DNA of 10,389 nucleotides from an uncultured Chlamydiaceae bacterium (GTDB lineage Bacteria > Chlamydiota > Chlamydiia > Chlamydiales > Parachlamydiaceae): contig CAMFKA010000062.1 of NCBI GenBank assembly GCA_945957185.1, positions 1 to 10,389 on the forward strand. Direction: 5' to 3'. This document shows positions 5,791 to 10,389 of the stretch, piece after piece. Within the stretch, counting starts at the first letter, position 1; each line of letters begins with the position of its first letter. The notes under the pieces were generated by a model that worked only from the letters and a program-made list of their open reading frames with translations, searched no databases and had not been told where the DNA came from. A program made the translations under genes and the position numbers.

Positions 5791-7149
5791 ATGAATTCGC
5801 AAAATAAAAAATTGGCAGTATTGCATCTCTTAAGTCAAGAATCTCAGCCAATTTCTCTTCCGGAACTACTGAAAAAACTTGAAGGCGAATATGTGGCAAG
5901 AAGTGTCCGAAGATGGCTTAGCGAAATGATCGCTGAAGGAATCGTTGAAAAAATTGGACTCAAACGCGGAACCAAATATCAAGTCAAACAACGAGAAACT
6001 CGAATTACTGGAAAGGTCAATAGTTGTTTCGGACCCGAAAGTGTAAAAATTCTAGAAAAAGTACGTCAGCCACTATATGAAAGACTCCCTGTATCCTATG
6101 TGACTGAATGGCTTGAAGAATATGAGCCAAACGTCACTTTTTATATCCCTTTGCATTTCCGTAATGAATTACAAAAATTTGGTAAGCGCTCCGAAAAAGA
6201 AGATCCTGCAGGAACATATGCCCATCAAATTTTTAATCGATTGCTTATCGACCTGTCGTACAATTCTTCCAGACTTGAAGGAAACACTTACTCATTACTC
6301 GACACCCAAAAACTTATCTTGGATGGAACGGGAAACGAAGATAAACTGGAAGAAGAAAAAATTATGATTTTAAATCATAAAGAAGCTATTCGCTATTTAG
6401 TAGACAATGCCCATAGATTAAATGTTTCCGTGCAAACCATTTACACACTGCATTACCTCCTTGCAGACGGATTGGTTGAATCGCGTTATGCCGGCAAAGT
6501 TAGAGACCACGGCGTCCGCATTGGGGGGTCTACATACATTCCCTATGAAGGCAAAAATCAATTACAACAACAACTGATATATATTACCGAAAAGGCTGCA
6601 CTAATTAACAATCCATATGAACAAAGTTTTTTCTTACTTGCCCACATTTCTTATTTACAGGCATTTACAGACGTAAATAAGCGAACTGCACGGCTTTGCT
6701 CAAACATTCCTCTTATTAAAGATAACTTTGTTCCTCTCTCTTTTAATGACGTAGAACGCGATGACTATGCATCTTCACTCATAGCCATCTATGAACTGCA
6801 AAATATTAAACCTCTTCTCGATCTTTATGTGTTCTCGTATATGCGTACATGTGCAATGTATGACACAACAGTAAAAGCTATCGGCTTCGATGAAATACGG
6901 GTGCGTTACAGACAAGTTCGAAGAAATGTTTTACGAGACATCATTCTTAATACGCTTTCGGGAGACATATTAAAAAATTTCGTAAACGAACAATCTGAAA
7001 AATTGGTAAAAGAAGATGAACGAAAGTCCTTTATTGAAGATGTTTACGAGGATCTTAAAGAAATGGACTCGAGCAGAATCGTAGGCCTTGGGATCACAAA
7101 TGCAGAATTAACAGCTTGGAAAAACAAGAACACCTTATACCGAAAGTGA
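5791..7149 (+). CDS. Winged-helix Fic-domain protein lacking the catalytic histidine
   Basis: The 452-residue product (counted from the ATG at 5791) begins with a winged-helix DNA-binding domain (about 5-66). A Fic fold follows. The Fic inhibitory motif (S/T)xxxE(G/N) is present as SSRLEG (159-164). The active-site motif, normally HxFx(D/E)GN(G/K)RxxR, reads QAFTDVNKRTAR (290-301): Gln replaces the catalytic His and Val replaces the first Gly, while Phe292, Asp294, Asn296, Lys297, Arg298 and Arg301 remain. Canonical AMP transfer is therefore unlikely. I recall a wider Fic subfamily with a similar FxDVNKR motif, so this may be a subfamily trait rather than decay. The start at 5791 is preferred because the ATG at 5734 abuts an operator repeat and lacks a ribosome-binding site; the site at 5791 has only a weak AAGTGG. 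The likely role is a DNA-binding regulator, possibly autoregulatory. The gene is AT-rich compared with the ABC genes. Confidence 0.9.
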   Translation: MNSQNKKLAVLHLLSQESQPISLPELLKKLEGEYVARSVRRWLSEMIAEGIVEKIGLKRGTKYQVKQRETRITGKVNSCFGPESVKILEKVRQPLYERLPVSYVTEWLEEYEPNVTFYIPLHFRNELQKFGKRSEKEDPAGTYAHQIFNRLLIDLSYNSSRLEGNTYSLLDTQKLILDGTGNEDKLEEEKIMILNHKEAIRYLVDNAHRLNVSVQTIYTLHYLLADGLVESRYAGKVRDHGVRIGGSTYIPYEGKNQLQQQLIYITEKAALINNPYEQSFFLLAHISYLQAFTDVNKRTARLCSNIPLIKDNFVPLSFNDVERDDYASSLIAIYELQNIKPLLDLYVFSYMRTCAMYDTTVKAIGFDEIRVRYRQVRRNVLRDIILNTLSGDILKNFVNEQSEKLVKEDERKSFIEDVYEDLKEMDSSRIVGLGITNAELTAWKNKNTLYRK

Positions 7150-7165
7150 TTTAAAGGACATTGGC

Positions 7166-7318
7166 ATGAAGTATGTTTATCTCTCTTATTTTGCAGTATT
7201 CATGACAGTGATGATCGTCGCCACAGTCATTGCTTACAGCAGGCAATCGGGATCCACCGGATTAGATATGTCAAAAGTACAAAAAATGCGCTACGACGCG
7301 GTGAGTCAGTCCCCATGA
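7166..7318 (+). CDS. Small single-span membrane protein, possibly CcoS-like
   Basis: A 50-codon frame with a good AAAGGA ribosome-binding site seven bases before ATG. The product has one hydrophobic span (about residues 5-24, YLSYFAVFMTVMIVATVIAY), then a short polar tail containing RQSG and ending RYDAVSQSP. Its TGA overlaps the ATG of the next gene as ATGA, typical of translational coupling, which strongly supports it being real. Topology, size and position just before a TauE/SafE-type gene resemble CcoS/FixS of cbb3 oxidase maturation clusters. Sequence support for that is slight, because the usual GQFDDLE stretch is not clearly present. It follows the Fic gene by 16 bases, so it may be read through from there or from a promoter within it. 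Confidence 0.7.
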   Translation: MKYVYLSYFAVFMTVMIVATVIAYSRQSGSTGLDMSKVQKMRYDAVSQSP

Positions 7319-7995
7319 CACTTCTTCTTACAATGTTGCCCATCTACCTCTTAGGAAACTTGCATTGCCTGGGAATGTGCGGCCCTCTGGTCATGATGAT
7401 CGGAAAAAACCGTTTCCGTTACTTCTACTTTTTAGGAAGGCTATTTTCTTATACGATTGTAGGTGCAATTGCCGGAGGCTTTGGAGCCGTCCTCAATATC
7501 ATTTTGCACACCTATTCTATTCCTGCAGCGACAAGTCTCCTCTTCGGAACCATCATTTTAATCGCGGGATTATGCACACTTTTAAATTGGAAAATTCCAA
7601 ACGGATGGCTGCGTGGCAGCGGAAAAATCTCTAACACATTGACACTGTTACTTCTAAGAGAGAAACCTCTCCCCACATTTCTATTCGGATTTTTCACTGT
7701 ACTGCTTCCTTGCGGTCAAACGTTGATCGTATTTTCTGCGTGTGCACTTTCAGGAAGCGCCGTAGTGGGCGCTATCAATGGCGCCGCTTTTGCATTGCTC
7801 ACCTCCCCTTCGCTATGGTTTTCGATGCACATGCAAGGGTGGATGGGGAAATGGAAAGGACACTACGACACTTGGATGGGAGCTGCTGCTGCCATCGTGG
7901 GGGCGATATCGATTGCCAGAGGCCTTGCCGATCTCGAGGTGATAGAACATTTGTCCTACCATATGACCGATGCCGTCCACCTAGTGTTGTACTAG
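7315..7995 (+). CDS. TauE/SafE-type (DsbD_2/UreH-like) membrane protein
   Basis: The 226-residue polytopic inner-membrane protein has about six hydrophobic segments. Its first span carries GNLHCLGMCGPL (14-25), with Cys18 and Cys22, and the second half carries LLPCGQT (130-136), with Cys133. These are the hallmarks of the small sulfite-exporter TauE/SafE-annotated family (Pfam DsbD_2) often found beside cbb3 oxidase maturation genes and copper-handling genes, with proposed roles in copper or thiol transfer across the membrane. A loop GRLFSYTIVGAIAGGFGAVL (41-60) is also typical. The start is fixed by the ATGA overlap with the small upstream gene. Substrate is unknown; sulfite export is only the family label. 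Confidence 0.85.
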   Translation: MTLLLTMLPIYLLGNLHCLGMCGPLVMMIGKNRFRYFYFLGRLFSYTIVGAIAGGFGAVLNIILHTYSIPAATSLLFGTIILIAGLCTLLNWKIPNGWLRGSGKISNTLTLLLLREKPLPTFLFGFFTVLLPCGQTLIVFSACALSGSAVVGAINGAAFALLTSPSLWFSMHMQGWMGKWKGHYDTWMGAAAAIVGAISIARGLADLEVIEHLSYHMTDAVHLVLY

Positions 7996-8060
7996 TTGGA
8001 CATGTCCATTTATTCCCCCAACAGCTATAGTCCCGATTTTAAGTGCACGACAGGTGTTGT

Positions 8061-10100
8061 ATGAAAAAACCTTCCTTTCTAAAATCCTTTCTCCAAGGAA
8101 CCTTTGCCCTTCTCGTTCTTTATTTTGCGCTCATGCTCTATTGGTCCTCCGTGAATGAAGAGCAAACTCTCCTCGACATCAAAGAACAACTTGTCCAAAT
8201 CAAAAAAGAGTTGCTTCACTTCAAATCTTCCCCCGCTTCTTCCTCATCCCCGGCAACCTCACAAGTATCGTCAAGACCGCATATCGATCCTTCACTCCCC
8301 AATTTACTTCAAGAAGATCCTTTTTTCGAAAAAACTCTCCCCCAACTCCTAGGTTCTAATTTTATTCCTCACGGGATGTTCCACTCTTCCACTCTTGGTA
8401 AACCCGACAATCTCCTACCCATCAGCGACTGGGCTGTAGTAAGTTCTTGGAACTCTATGTGCAACATTTCACTTGCCCGCTCCGCTTTTGGTATTTACGA
8501 GTCATTCTGTCCTTATGGAGCCATTAAAATTGAAGAGCGCGGAGATCAAGAGTACTGGGTTCACTTACGTGAAGGAGTCTACTGGGAGCCGCTAAAACGG
8601 GATTTCTTTCCCCCCGGATTTCAGCTAGCTGACACTTTTCTCGAAAAACACGCCGTCACCGCTTACGACTACAAATTCTTCCTCGATGCGCTCATGAACC
8701 CATACAACCAGGAATCAGGAGCCGTTTCCCTACGCAGTTTCCTCGACGATATCGAAGAAGTACGCATCATCGATGACCTCACTTTTGTTGTGAAGTGGCG
8801 CCTGAAAGAGTTTAAACAACACGACGGCACCGTCGTCCACAAAAAAAAGTACATCGCAAAGCTACTGACAGGAAGCTTAAGCCCAATCCCTGTTCACATT
8901 TATCAATATTTTGCAGATGGAAAAAAAATTATCGAAGAGGATTCCGATCCTAACACCTACCGTAACGACTCGGTCTGGGCGCAAAATTACAGACAACACT
9001 GGGCAAAAAATATCATTGTCAGTTGCGGAGCGTATGTTTTTGACGGAATGACAGATCGAGAAATTAAATTTGTCCGAAATCGGAACTTTTATAATCCTTA
9101 CGCGACGTTAGTGGAAGGATCGAAAATTGAATTCAAAGCGAGCACAGACGCGATTTGGCAAGACTTTAAGCTCGGTATCAACGACACTCACTCGTTACAG
9201 CCCGATGAAATTCTTCAATTTCAAGACTTCATCCAAAGCGATTTATACAAGGAACAGCCCTTCCCCATCCTCAAATTACAATTTCTCTCTCGCTCCTACA
9301 GCTACTTGGCATGGAACATGAATAATCCTCTTTTTTCATCCTCCCTCGTTCGCCGCGCCCTTACGATGGCTATCGACCGCAAACGAATCATCGAAAAAAA
9401 CTTAAATGGTCTTGGAGAAGAGATTCACGGCACTTTCTTCAAATATTCACCTTCGACCGACTCCTCCATTACCCCCTGGCCCTTTGACGTCCAAGCTGCT
9501 AAAAGGCTGCTGGAACAAGAGGGTTGGTACGATAGCGATGGTGATGGTGTGATCGATAAAATGATCAACGGCGTTCGCACGCCTTTCAAATTCACCATCA
9601 CTTATTTCGTCAAAAACTCCGCCTCAAAATCAGTTAGCGAATACATCGTATCAGCATTGCGTGAAATCGGCATCGATGCACGCTTAAATGGTGTTGATAT
9701 TCAAGACCTAACAACTACTGTCGAAGATAAATCATTTGATGCTCTCTTTATGGCGTGGCTTTTGGGAACTCCTCCGGAAGATCCTAATCAACTGTGGAAC
9801 TCGCAATGGGCGAAGGAAAAGGGTTCTAGTAATATTGTAGGCTTTGCCAACAAAGAGGCAGACTCTATCATCGAACAGTTAGAATTCGAGAGTAATCCCG
9901 AAAAGAGAAAAGAACTGTACTACGCGTTCGACAAAATCATGCATGAGGAGCAGCCCTACACATTTCTATACTCGCCTAAAACAATCCTGCTTTACCGCAG
10001 TTACCTCCAAAACGTCTTCATTCCTGCCGATCGGCAAGACCTAGTCCCCGGTGCCGATATCACTGAGCCAGATTCCACGATCTTTTGGATTAAAAAATGA
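8061..10100 (+). CDS. oppA: Membrane-anchored peptide-type ABC solute-binding protein (SBP family 5)
   Basis: The 679-residue product binds the substrate of a peptide- or nickel-type importer on the outer face of the inner membrane. It starts with a basic cap and a hydrophobic span (about 11-28) with no lipobox Cys, so it is predicted to be signal-anchored rather than a lipoprotein. A charged coiled-coil-like stretch (33-54) and a Ser/Pro linker (56-72) follow, then the SBP_bac_5 domain to the C-terminus. Supporting signs are VHLREGVYWEP, an RRALTMAIDRKRIIEK segment and the family's Asp-rich loop DSDGDGVID (491-499). The ATG at 8061 has AGGTG four bases upstream; a GTG at 8043 would add six residues but has weaker support. 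Its TGA overlaps the permease ATG. It resembles the long chlamydial OppA next to OppB/OppC, but the exact orthologue is uncertain. Confidence 0.9.
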   Translation: MKKPSFLKSFLQGTFALLVLYFALMLYWSSVNEEQTLLDIKEQLVQIKKELLHFKSSPASSSSPATSQVSSRPHIDPSLPNLLQEDPFFEKTLPQLLGSNFIPHGMFHSSTLGKPDNLLPISDWAVVSSWNSMCNISLARSAFGIYESFCPYGAIKIEERGDQEYWVHLREGVYWEPLKRDFFPPGFQLADTFLEKHAVTAYDYKFFLDALMNPYNQESGAVSLRSFLDDIEEVRIIDDLTFVVKWRLKEFKQHDGTVVHKKKYIAKLLTGSLSPIPVHIYQYFADGKKIIEEDSDPNTYRNDSVWAQNYRQHWAKNIIVSCGAYVFDGMTDREIKFVRNRNFYNPYATLVEGSKIEFKASTDAIWQDFKLGINDTHSLQPDEILQFQDFIQSDLYKEQPFPILKLQFLSRSYSYLAWNMNNPLFSSSLVRRALTMAIDRKRIIEKNLNGLGEEIHGTFFKYSPSTDSSITPWPFDVQAAKRLLEQEGWYDSDGDGVIDKMINGVRTPFKFTITYFVKNSASKSVSEYIVSALREIGIDARLNGVDIQDLTTTVEDKSFDALFMAWLLGTPPEDPNQLWNSQWAKEKGSSNIVGFANKEADSIIEQLEFESNPEKRKELYYAFDKIMHEEQPYTFLYSPKTILLYRSYLQNVFIPADRQDLVPGADITEPDSTIFWIKK

Positions 10101-10389
10101 CTAGCTACCTGATTCGCAGACTTCTACTTCTTCCTTTGACAATGTTCTGCATCATCCTTGTCAACTTTGTCATCATCAACATGGCACCCGGAGACCCTAT
10201 TTCTGTGACAGAGGTATCACCGGATGGCAATCCAACCCGTCGCGACGACCGCGCACAAGCTTTCGGCAGCGACGAGCGTTATTTGATGTTTCGCGAATTT
10301 TATGGACTGACTCTTCCGATCCTTTTTAATACTTATGAATTTTTATCGGAAGATACTGTCAGAGAGCAATTGCACGCCCTACAGTACGA
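10097..10389 (+). CDS. oppB: OppB/DppB-like ABC permease, 5' part only
   Basis: Ninety-seven codons are visible before the window ends. The N-terminus YLIRRLLLLPLTMFCIILVN is followed by FVIINMAPGDP, the first membrane span and APGDP signature shared by OppB, DppB and YejB permeases. A polar segment of about 60 residues follows, longer than in most DppB proteins and closer in style to YejB or extended chlamydial OppB. The start overlaps the stop of the binding-protein gene as ATGA, so the two are translationally coupled. An OppC permease and ATPases would be expected downstream. Confidence 0.9.
   Translation, partial: MTSYLIRRLLLLPLTMFCIILVNFVIINMAPGDPISVTEVSPDGNPTRRDDRAQAFGSDERYLMFREFYGLTLPILFNTYEFLSEDTVREQLHALQY

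Noticed and set aside
7997..8008. Perfect 12-base palindrome TGGACATGTCCA just after the TauE/SafE-like gene
   Set aside because: It is single, short, has no second copy, and is not placed relative to any recognisable promoter. Chance is a sufficient explanation.
7710..8030. Alternative-frame 106-codon frame overlapping the TauE/SafE-like gene
   Set aside because: The frame is rich in Arg and His, has no hydrophobic or domain pattern, and overlaps a gene with clear family motifs.
8043..8060. GTG start adding six residues to the solute-binding protein
   Set aside because: The ATG at 8061 has AGGTG at a suitable distance and gives a normal basic N-terminus. The extension has two Cys and no supporting site.

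Overview
The window looks like a chromosomal segment of a Chlamydiae-type bacterium, most likely an environmental (amoeba-associated) chlamydia of the Parachlamydiales kind. This is inferred from the combination of a chlamydia-style glycogen phosphorylase, a long dipeptide/oligopeptide ABC cassette, and a TPR protein of the type III secretion chaperone kind encoded directly upstream of a kinase-like protein. No single gene is diagnostic, so the placement is moderate in confidence.

Layout. On the minus strand lies glycogen phosphorylase (147-2735). Next comes a 404-base gap (2736-3139) dominated by a nested inverted repeat built from degenerate 8-base units. A two-gene minus-strand operon follows: a TPR protein (4722-5504) overlapping by 14 bases a membrane-anchored protein-kinase-like protein (3140-4735). 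At 5505-5790 is a divergent regulatory region with three evenly spaced palindromes. On the plus strand are a winged-helix/Fic protein whose catalytic His is replaced by Gln (5791-7149), a 50-residue single-span membrane protein missed by length filters (7166-7318), a TauE/SafE/DsbD_2-type membrane protein (7315-7995), a membrane-anchored family 5 solute-binding protein (8061-10100), and the first 97 codons of an OppB/DppB-like permease (10097 to the window end).

How the genes fit together. The small protein and the TauE/SafE-like protein share an ATGA overlap and are probably co-translated; this arrangement recalls the end of cbb3 oxidase maturation clusters. The binding protein and permease also share an ATGA overlap and form the start of a peptide/nickel-type ABC importer operon. 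The accessory middle (about 2830-7149) is the most interesting part. The TPR protein and kinase have the gene order, overlap and domain content of a type III secretion class II chaperone with its membrane-associated substrate. The Fic protein carries its own DNA-binding domain next to an operator array that overlaps its apparent first ATG, suggesting autoregulation and possibly control of the divergent chaperone/kinase pair. The Fic region is visibly more AT-rich than the ABC genes, consistent with separate acquisition.
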